11,070 nt of DNA. Origin: DATLZM01 sp035559315. Lineage in GTDB: Bacteria > Actinomycetota > UBA4738 > HRBIN12. The position numbers were made by a program, and so were the translations under genes. The number at the start of each line of letters is the position of its first letter. Positions within the stretch are counted from its first letter, which is position 1. Below, one piece after another: positions 5,579 through 11,070 of this stretch. The stretch spans positions 1 through 11,070 of the forward strand of contig DATMBJ010000142.1 of the NCBI GenBank assembly GCA_035559315.1. Direction: 5' to 3'. The notes under the pieces are model-generated. The model worked only from the letters and a program-made list of their open reading frames with translations. It made no database searches and had not been told where the DNA came from.

Positions 5579-7006
5579 ATGACCGTGAGGAAGTTCCTGG
5601 TGGCCGGCGAGTGGCGCGAGGGACAGGGCACGTTCGAGGTCCGGAGCCCCTACGACGGCAGCGTGGTCGCGGAGGTGGGCGTGCCCACCGACGCCGACGT
5701 GGAGGACGCGGCCAGGACCGCGGAGGAGACGTTCCGGGAGAGCCGGCACCTCCCGGTCCACGCCCGGGCGGAGGCCCTGATGCACATCTCCCGCCGCCTG
5801 GCGGAGCGGAACGAGGAGATCGCGGAGCTCATCGCCCGGGAGGGCGGGAAGCCGCTCAAGTGGGCGAGGGTCGAGGCGGCCCGGGCCGTCTCCACGTTCC
5901 GGTGGGCGGCGGAGGAGCTCCGGCACGGGGACGACGAGTTCCTCCGCCTCGACACCGAGGCCGCGCTGGGCTCCCGGGTGGGGATCGTGCGGCGGTTCCC
6001 CTACGGGCCGGTCCTGGGGATCACGCCGTTCAACTTCCCGGTGAACCTCGTGGCCCACAAGGTGGCGCCGGCGATCGCCGTCGGCGCCCCCATCGTCGTG
6101 AAGCCGGCCCGGGCCACGCCGCTCGGCGCCCTGGCCCTGGCGGAGCTGTTCGCCGAGACCGACCTGCCGAAGGGGATGTTCCAGGTGCTCCCGGTCTCGT
6201 CCAAGGTCGCCGACGGGATGGCCCGGGACCCCCGCTACAAGAAGATCTCGTTCACCGGGTCCTCGGAGGTGGGCTGGTACCTCAAGGGCCTGGACCCCAG
6301 GAAGCGGATCACGCTCGAGCTCGGGGGCAACGCCGGCGTGATCGTGCACTCCGACGCCGACCTCGACCTCGCGGCCCAGCGGGTGGCGTTCGGCGGGTAC
6401 TACCAGGCCGGCCAGAGCTGCATCAGCGTCCAGCGGGTGCTGGTCCAGTCCGAGGTCTACGACGACTTCGCGGCGCGGCTCGTGAAGCAGGTCGAGTCGC
6501 TCAAGGTCGGGGACCCGATGGACCCCGCGGTGGACGTGGGGCCGGTGATCGACGCCGGGGCCCTGGACCGGATCGACGCCTGGGTGAAGGAGGCGGTGGC
6601 CGGGGGGGCCGAGGTCCTCACCGGGGGCGAGCGGCGCGACCCGTTCTACGCGCCCACCGTCCTGGCCCGGACCACGCCGGAGATGAAGGTCCGCTGCGAG
6701 GAGATCTTCGGCCCGGTCGTCACGATCTCCCCCTACCAGACCTTCGAGGAGGCCCTGGCCGAGGTGAACAACTCGAAGTACGGCCTCCAGGCCGGGGTCT
6801 TCACCCGCGACGTCGAGCGGATCTTCCTGGCCCACCGGGAGCTCGAGGTGGGCGGGGTGATCGTGAACGACGTCTCGGCGTTCCGCGCCGACCAGATGCC
6901 CTACGGCGGGTCGAAGGAGTCCGGGTTCGGCCGGGAGGGGCTCCGCTACGCGATGGAGGAGATGACCGAGCCCCGGATCATGGTCATCTCCCACGTGCCG
7001 CTGTAG
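5579..7006 (+). CDS. Aldehyde dehydrogenase, lactaldehyde/ALDH21/y4uC-like group; probable semialdehyde dehydrogenase
   Basis: The 475-residue protein has a complete aldehyde dehydrogenase active site: N152 in TPFNFPVN, K175 in VVKPARATP, E247 in TLELGGN and C281 in AGQSCISVQR. The ending MPYGGSKESGFGREGLRYAM plus EEMTEPR is typical of the subgroup containing lactaldehyde, phosphonoacetaldehyde and y4uC/ALDH21-type enzymes, and differs from E. coli GabD. A GAGGTGG ribosome site (5565-5571) is 7 bases before the ATG. In this locus it could oxidise succinate semialdehyde from GabT. Because the next gene, touching it, looks like a lysine/saccharopine dehydrogenase, it could equally be an aminoadipate-semialdehyde dehydrogenase. 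The two roles cannot be separated by reading alone. The gene is intact and shows no unusual base use. Confidence 0.87.
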   Translation: MTVRKFLVAGEWREGQGTFEVRSPYDGSVVAEVGVPTDADVEDAARTAEETFRESRHLPVHARAEALMHISRRLAERNEEIAELIAREGGKPLKWARVEAARAVSTFRWAAEELRHGDDEFLRLDTEAALGSRVGIVRRFPYGPVLGITPFNFPVNLVAHKVAPAIAVGAPIVVKPARATPLGALALAELFAETDLPKGMFQVLPVSSKVADGMARDPRYKKISFTGSSEVGWYLKGLDPRKRITLELGGNAGVIVHSDADLDLAAQRVAFGGYYQAGQSCISVQRVLVQSEVYDDFAARLVKQVESLKVGDPMDPAVDVGPVIDAGALDRIDAWVKEAVAGGAEVLTGGERRDPFYAPTVLARTTPEMKVRCEEIFGPVVTISPYQTFEEALAEVNNSKYGLQAGVFTRDVERIFLAHRELEVGGVIVNDVSAFRADQMPYGGSKESGFGREGLRYAMEEMTEPRIMVISHVPL

Positions 7007-8146
7007 GTGGGCGTCCGGATCGCGGTCCTCGGGGCCGGCGCGATGGGGAGCGCCGCGGCGGCGCTCCTCGCGCGCCACCGGGCCGAGGTGGACCTGCTCG
7101 TGCTGGACGCCGCGGGCGAGCGGGCGGAGGCCGCGGTGCGGCGCGCCGGCCACGGCGAGGCCCGGGCGATCGACGCGGCGGCCGGGGACCTGGCCTCGTC
7201 GCTCCGGGGGGTCGCGGCGGTCGCCTCGTGCCTGCCGTACCGGCTGAACCTGGCGGTGATGGAGGCGGCGCTCGAGGCCGGCTGCCACTACGCGGACCTG
7301 GGCGGGCTGTTCCACACGACGAGGAAGCAGCTCGAGCTCGACGGGCGGTTCCGGGCGGCGGGGCTCGCCGCGGTCCTGGGGATCGGCTCCGCGCCGGGGC
7401 TCACCAACGTCCTCGCCCGGCTCGGCGCCGACCGGCTGGACCGCGCGGTCTCGATCGACATGGCGGACGGCTCGGTGGACGCGGGCGGCGACCGGTTCTC
7501 CGTGCCCTACTCGGCGGAGACGCTCCTCGACGAGTTCACGCTGCCGGCGATGGTGTTCGAGGACGGGGAGCTCCGGGAGGTGCCGGCGGGCTCGGGGGTC
7601 GTGGACTGGGCCTTCCCCGAGCCGGTCGGGGTCCAGCCCGCCATGTACACGCTCCACTCCGAGCCGGCCACGCTCCCGTTCACGATCCCCGGGGTCCGCG
7701 ACGTCCGCTGGCGGCTCGCCCTGCCGCGCGCGGTCCACGACGGGTTCCGGCTGTTCGTCGACGTCGGCCTGGCCTCGCGGGATGCGGTCGAGACCCCGCA
7801 CGGCCCGGCCGTGCCCCGGGAGGTCCTGGTCGCCGTGCTGGACCGGATGCCGGCGCCCGAGGGGGCGCCCGCCGATGTCGAGTACCTCGACGTCCGGGTG
7901 GCCGGGGAGCTCGGCGGCCGGCGGGTCACCCACGTCGCGCTGGCCCGGTTCGACCCGAGCCCGGAGGGCCTCTCGGCGGGGGCGTTCGGCACCGCCCTCC
8001 CCATCGCGATCGCCGCGCGGTGGATGGCGGAGGGGCGGGTCGAGCCCGGGGTCCGCCCGCCGGAGACCGCCTTCGACCCCGTGGCCTTCGTCGCGGAGTG
8101 CGAGCGGGAGGGCGTGCGGGTCTCCACCGAGCTCCGCGAGGGCTGA
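7007..8146 (+). CDS. Saccharopine dehydrogenase family oxidoreductase, lysine 6-dehydrogenase-like
   Basis: The 379-residue protein opens with a Rossmann nucleotide-binding loop, VLGAGAMGSAAA (G9, G11, G14), and has an acidic residue, D34, at the end of strand 2, which suggests NAD. Family landmarks follow: HYADLGG (94-100), GIGSAPGLTNVLA (125-137), and a collinear C-terminal half with VPREVLVAVLD (269-279) and the tail PPETAFDPVAFVAECEREGV. Length and order agree with my recollection of Geobacillus lysine 6-dehydrogenase, which makes aminoadipate semialdehyde from lysine. Saccharopine or carboxynorspermidine enzymes are alternatives. The GTG start directly follows the TAG of the upstream aldehyde dehydrogenase with zero gap and no Shine-Dalgarno, so translation is probably coupled. 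The two proteins are therefore likely consecutive steps of one pathway. The substrate remains inference. Confidence 0.82.
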   Translation: MGVRIAVLGAGAMGSAAAALLARHRAEVDLLVLDAAGERAEAAVRRAGHGEARAIDAAAGDLASSLRGVAAVASCLPYRLNLAVMEAALEAGCHYADLGGLFHTTRKQLELDGRFRAAGLAAVLGIGSAPGLTNVLARLGADRLDRAVSIDMADGSVDAGGDRFSVPYSAETLLDEFTLPAMVFEDGELREVPAGSGVVDWAFPEPVGVQPAMYTLHSEPATLPFTIPGVRDVRWRLALPRAVHDGFRLFVDVGLASRDAVETPHGPAVPREVLVAVLDRMPAPEGAPADVEYLDVRVAGELGGRRVTHVALARFDPSPEGLSAGAFGTALPIAIAARWMAEGRVEPGVRPPETAFDPVAFVAECEREGVRVSTELREG

Positions 8147-8202
8147 GCGGCCGCGCCGTCCTCCACCTCGCTCCTCCGCGACCGAGGGCTGAGCGGCCGC
8201 GC
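8137..8202 (+). repeat. Direct repeat covering the 3' end of the dehydrogenase gene
   Basis: The 20-base word cgagggctgagcggccgcgc occurs exactly at 8137-8156 and again at 8183-8202, a 46-bp offset. The first copy contains the last codons and the TGA of the lysine-dehydrogenase-like gene; the second lies wholly downstream. Both are preceded by ctccgcga. It looks like a small tandem duplication of the gene's tail that has since drifted. Confidence 0.75.
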
Positions 8203-8207
8203 GGCCC

Positions 8208-8234
8208 GCCCGGACCTCGGGCCGCGGTCCGGGC
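8208..8234 (+). terminator. Hairpin downstream of the patD operon
   Basis: gcccggacc (8208-8216) and ggtccgggc (8226-8234) pair perfectly around a 9-base loop, 62 bases after the operon's last stop. There is no T-tract. It ends only 6 bases before the candidate -10 of the next gene, so it may both end the operon and occupy the -35 region of the following promoter. Confidence 0.42.
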
Positions 8235-8240
8235 CCGCGC

Positions 8241-8246
8241 TACCCT
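8241..8246 (+). promoter_or_regulatory. Candidate -10 box, leaderless start (TACCCT)
   Basis: TACCCT fits TANNNT, and the GTG of the small membrane protein begins 7 bases after its last base, exactly as at pucR. No Shine-Dalgarno precedes the GTG. This supports an independent promoter and a leaderless mRNA for this gene rather than read-through from the patD operon. Confidence 0.45.
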
Positions 8247-8252
8247 TGGGGC

Positions 8253-8597
8253 GTGGACACCTCGACGCTCCTCCTGATCCTGGTGCCGTTCGCGGCGTTC
8301 GTCGCGGTGTCGATCGCCGCGTTCTGGTTCATGGGCCGGCAGGTCGAGGCCGCCGCGCGGCGGATGGAGCGGGCGGGCGGCTCCTGGCCCCCCGAGGAGG
8401 AGACCGACGAGGAGGTCGTGACCTTCGAGCGGCCCTGGTGGGGGAACCCGGTGTTCTGGCTGCTGCTCGCGGCCGCCCTCGTCCTCCTCGGCCTGTTCGT
8501 CTTCCCCAAGCTGTTCGGCTTCGTCTTCCTGTTCCTGCCGTTCGTGTGGATCGGCGGGTTCCGCCGTCGCCGGCGGCCGCGGTCCGAGGAGCCCTGA
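8253..8597 (+). CDS. Small membrane protein of unknown function, three predicted helices
   Basis: I do not recognise a family. The 114 residues hold a hydrophobic helix at about 5-27, a charged linker (28-62, basic then acidic with EEETDEE), and two closely spaced helices at about 65-84 and 86-102. It ends in an arginine cluster (104-108) and a short acidic tail. By the positive-inside rule the linker and the C-terminus would be cytoplasmic. The GTG start is chosen because the reading frame's hydrophobic segment begins right after it and a leaderless -10 precedes it. It converges on the ECF S-component gene with a 5-bp gap. No link in function to either neighbour can be shown. Confidence 0.68.
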   Translation: MDTSTLLLILVPFAAFVAVSIAAFWFMGRQVEAAARRMERAGGSWPPEEETDEEVVTFERPWWGNPVFWLLLAAALVLLGLFVFPKLFGFVFLFLPFVWIGGFRRRRRPRSEEP

Positions 8598-8608
8598 ACG
8601 GCTCAGGG
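8592..8608. repeat. Short inverted repeat formed by two convergent stop codons
   Basis: ccctga (8592-8597) and tcaggg (8603-8608) are reverse complements around acggc. Each arm carries the TGA of one of the two convergent genes. A 6-bp stem is weak, so a bidirectional terminator is possible but unproven. Confidence 0.35.
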
Positions 8609-9352
8609 GTCCGCCGACGGCGCGACCTCGAGGTGCATCCGCCGGGCCGCCCGGTCCAGGGCCGCGAGCGCCGGCGGGCCCAGGGCGAGCGCGAGGGCGG
8701 CGTTCCCGGCGGCCCGGAACGTGTCCCAGGCGAACGACGTGAGGGCGTAGAACCGGGCGTAGCGGACCAGGTTCTCGACGGGCCCGGCGCCCGGCGCCCA
8801 CGCCGTCGGGCCCTCGCCCGCCGCGAACGGCCAGAACCAAAGGTTCATCACCGCGCCGAACGCGTACCCCGCGAGGGCGCCGTAGGCCGCGAGGAAGAGG
8901 ATGCGGCCGCGGCCCCGGGGGAGGAGCCCGGCCCCCGCCCCCACCCAGCCCACCGCGACCATCTGGAACGGGAGCCAGGGCCCGAGCCCGCCCACGAAGA
9001 GGCCGGAGGCGAACGTGCCGACCGCGCCCAGCGTGAAGCCGAACCCCGGCCCGAACGCGTTCCCCGCCACGAGGACCGGGAGGAACATCGCCGAGAACCC
9101 CGCCACGAAGCCCGGGAGCCGGAGGGCGACCATCGCGGCTCCCAGGACCCCGAGGAGCGCGACGACCTTGGGCCCCAGGCCCGCCCGGCCCAGCTCCGCG
9201 AGGACCACGAGGAGGAGGCACCCCAGGATGGCCGCGGTGAGGTAGGGGGCCTCCCGGGCGTGGGGCTCGTCCCCCGGGGCCGGGACGAGGAACGGCCACA
9301 GGAACGCCGCCGCCCCCAGGAGGTTCGCCGCGAGGAGCGCGCCGCGCCGCAC
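8603..9352 (-). CDS. ECF transporter S component (substrate-binding membrane subunit)
   Basis: This 249-residue integral membrane protein has about six hydrophobic segments, near 5-23, 37-54, 62-80, 84-122, 126-145 and 150-173, then an amphipathic region and a C-terminal helix at about 210-232. The block GFTLGAVGTFASGLFVGGLG followed by PWLPFQMVAVGWVGAG (104-139) is the family's most recognisable stretch. The S component binds a vitamin or precursor in the membrane and docks on the EcfT/ATPase module. The GTG start comes 1 base after the TAG of the ATPase gene, so it is dedicated to that module. Relatives in actinobacteria are mostly unassigned, with some predicted for cobalamin or its precursors. 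The substrate cannot be read here, and no B12 or TPP riboswitch is visible in the window. Confidence 0.82.
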   Translation of the reverse strand: MRRGALLAANLLGAAAFLWPFLVPAPGDEPHAREAPYLTAAILGCLLLVVLAELGRAGLGPKVVALLGVLGAAMVALRLPGFVAGFSAMFLPVLVAGNAFGPGFGFTLGAVGTFASGLFVGGLGPWLPFQMVAVGWVGAGAGLLPRGRGRILFLAAYGALAGYAFGAVMNLWFWPFAAGEGPTAWAPGAGPVENLVRYARFYALTSFAWDTFRAAGNAALALALGPPALAALDRAARRMHLEVAPSADP

Positions 9353-9353
9353 C

Positions 9354-10946
9354 CTAGGCCCCCAGCGCCCGGGCCACCTGCTCCGGCGTGAGCCAGCCGG
9401 GGCCGAAGACCCGCGTCATCTCCGGGGAGAACACCGGGGAGTCGGCGAGCACCTCGGCGGGCGGGCCGTCGGCGATCACCTCGCCCCCGGCGAGCAGCAC
9501 GACCCGGGTGGCGAGGGCCGCGGCGAGCTCGACGTCGTGGGTGGCGACGACGGCCCCCCCGCCCCCGGCCGCGAACCGGCGGAGCAGTTCCGAGAGCCGG
9601 CCCTTGGCCTCCGGGTCGAGCCCCCGGGTCGGCTCGTCGAGGAGGAGCGCGGGGGCGCCGGTGGCCACGACCGCCGCCACCGCGATCAGGAGCCGCTGGC
9701 CCGCGGAGACCTCGCGCGGGTGGCGCGGGGCGAGGGAGCCGATCCCCAGCTCCTCGAGGAGGGCCAGGGCCTCGGCGCCGTCGCGGCCCCGGGCCCGGAG
9801 CGTCACCGCCACCTCCTCCACCGCCCGGCTCCGGTACAGGAGGTGCTCGGGCACCTGCGGGCAGAGCGCGGCGTCCCTCCCGGGCTCCGGGGGCCGCCCG
9901 CCCGCGGCCACGACCCGTCCCGCGGCCGGGGGGTGGAGGCCGACCAGGCAGCGGAGGAGGGTCGTCTTCCCCGCGCCGTTCCGACCCATGAGCGCCACCA
10001 CCTCGCCCCGCCGGAGCTCCAGGTCGACCCCTTGGAGCACGGGCCCCCGGCCGTGGTCGGCCCGGAGCCCCTCGGCGCGGAGGAGCGGCTCCCCGGGGGC
10101 GGGGAGGCGGGCGGGGCGCGGCGGGGGGCCCGGGAGGCGGCCGAGCGACCCCGCCGCCCGACGGGCCTCGCGGACCGTGAGGGGCACGGGGCGCCAGCCC
10201 AGGAGCCGCCCGAGGCGGGCGACGGGCGGCCCGGCGCCGAGCCAGGCCAGGACCTCGGCCGTGGGGCCCAGGCGCGGGGGCTCCCCGGGCCGGCAGCCGA
10301 GGGCCAGGTCCACCGTCCCCACCACCCGCTCGAGCCGGTGCTCGGCCATGAGGACGGTGGTCCCGAGCTCGTGGACCAGGCGCGCCAGCGCGGCCAGGAC
10401 GTCCTCCGCGCCCTGGGGGTCGAGCTGGCTGGTGGGCTCGTCGAGCACGAGGACCCGGGGCCCGGCCGTGAGCGCCGCCGCGATCGCCACCCGCTGGCGC
10501 TCCCCGCCCGAGAGCTGGCGCACGCTCCGGCCCCGGAGCGGCTCGATCCGCATGAGGTCGAGCACCTCCTCGACCCGCCGGCGCATCGCGCCGCGGGGCA
10601 CGCCGAGGTTCTCCATCGCGTAGGCGAGCTCGTCCTCCACCCGGTCCAGGACGAAGGACGCGCCGGGGTCCTGGGGGACGAACCCCACGGTGGCGGCGAG
10701 CGTGCGGGGGCGATGTTCGAGGGTGTCCCGCCCGCCGACCCGCACCCGGCCCTCGAACCTCCCCCCGGTGAAGTGGGGGACGAGGCCGTTGCAGCACCGC
10801 AGGAGCGTGGACTTCCCCGCCCCGGTGGGCCCGGCGACCAGGGCGAAGGCCCCCTCGGGGAGCGAGAAGGTCGCCCCCCGCAGGGCCGGGTCCTCGGCCC
10901 CCGGGTAGGCGAACCCGACGCCCGTGAAGCTCAGCGCCTCGGCCAT
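9354..10946 (-). CDS. ECF transporter fused ATPase (EcfA1-EcfA2 in one chain)
   Basis: The 530 residues hold two complete ABC ATPase domains that power an ECF importer. Domain 1 has Walker A GPTGAGKST (39-47), Q-loop VPQDP (90-94), signature LSGGERQR (145-152), Walker B VLVLDE (165-170) and switch histidine H203. Domain 2 has Walker A GRNGAGKTT (321-329), CPQ (362-364), a divergent signature VSAGQ (413-417), Walker B ALLLDE (433-438) and H470. A Pro/Arg-rich linker of about 75 residues joins them. NGLVPHFTGG in domain 1 is typical of ECF/CbiO ATPases. The ATG at 10946 lies inside the end of the upstream membrane-protein gene (16-base overlap) and lacks a Shine-Dalgarno, implying translational coupling. 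The S-component gene follows after 1 base. Confidence 0.93.
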   Translation of the reverse strand: MAEALSFTGVGFAYPGAEDPALRGATFSLPEGAFALVAGPTGAGKSTLLRCCNGLVPHFTGGRFEGRVRVGGRDTLEHRPRTLAATVGFVPQDPGASFVLDRVEDELAYAMENLGVPRGAMRRRVEEVLDLMRIEPLRGRSVRQLSGGERQRVAIAAALTAGPRVLVLDEPTSQLDPQGAEDVLAALARLVHELGTTVLMAEHRLERVVGTVDLALGCRPGEPPRLGPTAEVLAWLGAGPPVARLGRLLGWRPVPLTVREARRAAGSLGRLPGPPPRPARLPAPGEPLLRAEGLRADHGRGPVLQGVDLELRRGEVVALMGRNGAGKTTLLRCLVGLHPPAAGRVVAAGGRPPEPGRDAALCPQVPEHLLYRSRAVEEVAVTLRARGRDGAEALALLEELGIGSLAPRHPREVSAGQRLLIAVAAVVATGAPALLLDEPTRGLDPEAKGRLSELLRRFAAGGGGAVVATHDVELAAALATRVVLLAGGEVIADGPPAEVLADSPVFSPEMTRVFGPGWLTPEQVARALGA

Positions 10947-11070
10947 GGCCAGAGGGGGGAGGTGAGGAGCCCGAGGGCGCCGAGGAGCGCGAGCGAGACG
11001 TGGCCGGCGCCGGCGGCGTCGATCCCTCCCGCGCCCAGCAGCTCGGCGGCGAGGAACCCGGCGCCGCCCG
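10931..11070 (-). CDS. C-terminal end of a membrane protein, candidate EcfT (cut by window edge)
   Basis: Only the last 46 codons are in the window; the TGA is at 10933-10931, inside the ATPase gene. The visible tail includes GFLAAELLGAGGID and then HVSLALLGALGLLTSPLWPW, a hydrophobic segment that looks membrane-spanning, and it ends in two arginines. The overlap with the ATPase gene shows co-translation. By position it is probably the transmembrane coupling subunit EcfT (CbiQ family), but the diagnostic EcfT motifs lie outside the window. A second S component or another membrane protein cannot be excluded. Confidence 0.6.
   Translation of the reverse strand, partial: GGAGFLAAELLGAGGIDAAGAGHVSLALLGALGLLTSPLWPWPRR

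Noticed and set aside
5489..7933. Very long minus-strand open frame (814 codons) opposite the second aldehyde dehydrogenase and the lysine-dehydrogenase-like gene
   Set aside because: Both sense genes have full catalytic motifs, while the antisense translation is repetitive His/Arg/Gly/Pro/Leu sequence typical of GC-rich shadows.
8241..8252. TTGGGG before the small membrane-protein gene as a ribosome binding site
   Set aside because: It touches the start codon with only one base between and does not match AGGAGG; a leaderless start fits better.
5611..8277. 888-codon plus-strand open frame overlapping two operon genes
   Set aside because: It is a frame-shifted copy of the real coding DNA, runs across two genes and a stop/start junction, and has no domain.
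1..11070. CRISPR arrays, tRNA/rRNA genes, insertion sequences, phage or toxin-antitoxin genes
   Set aside because: No regularly spaced repeats, tRNA-like cloverleafs, transposase motifs or small paired toxin genes were seen on either strand; base composition and codon use look uniform, giving no sign of recent transfer.

Overview
The window is very GC-rich (over 70% by eye, third codon positions almost all G or C). Coding density is high, gene overlaps are short, GTG starts are frequent, and two starts look leaderless behind TANNNT-type -10 boxes. With PucR-type regulation, a fused-ATPase ECF transporter and a twin-arginine signal peptide, this suggests Actinomycetota, possibly a deep-branching class such as Thermoleophilia. 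The class is a guess, since no rRNA or marker gene is present.

Left and centre (1-8146) form a nitrogen/carbon catabolic locus. At the left edge is the start of a Tat-exported protein (minus strand). Next come gabT (minus, class III aminotransferase) and a divergent PucR-family regulator (plus). A small universal-stress-protein-like gene (minus) converges on the regulator. Divergent from it runs a three-gene plus-strand operon: a patD-type gamma-aminobutyraldehyde dehydrogenase, a second aldehyde dehydrogenase of the lactaldehyde/ALDH21/y4uC-like group, and a saccharopine-dehydrogenase-fold protein that looks most like lysine 6-dehydrogenase. Together the enzymes could take 4-aminobutyraldehyde to GABA, GABA to succinate semialdehyde, and the semialdehyde to succinate. 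The last two genes may instead, or also, oxidise lysine through aminoadipate semialdehyde. PucR is the obvious candidate regulator: three TTGTAC words lie in the gabT/pucR divergent region, and they overlap the putative -10 boxes of both genes.

Right part (8253-11070): a small three-helix membrane protein (plus) converges on an ECF vitamin-type transporter read on the minus strand. It comprises a truncated membrane protein (EcfT candidate), a fused two-domain ATPase (EcfA1-A2) and an S component. Overlap and a 1-bp gap show these three are one transcription unit. The substrate cannot be read from the sequence.

The intergenic regions are unusually rich in perfect inverted repeats (131-157, 191-233, 3786-3887, 5508-5544, 8208-8234), none followed by a T-tract. 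No rRNA, tRNA, CRISPR array, insertion sequence or phage gene was seen. Nothing here is a clearly new defence or mobile system. The best leads are the mixed GABA/lysine operon, its regulator sites and the Usp-like protein embedded in it.
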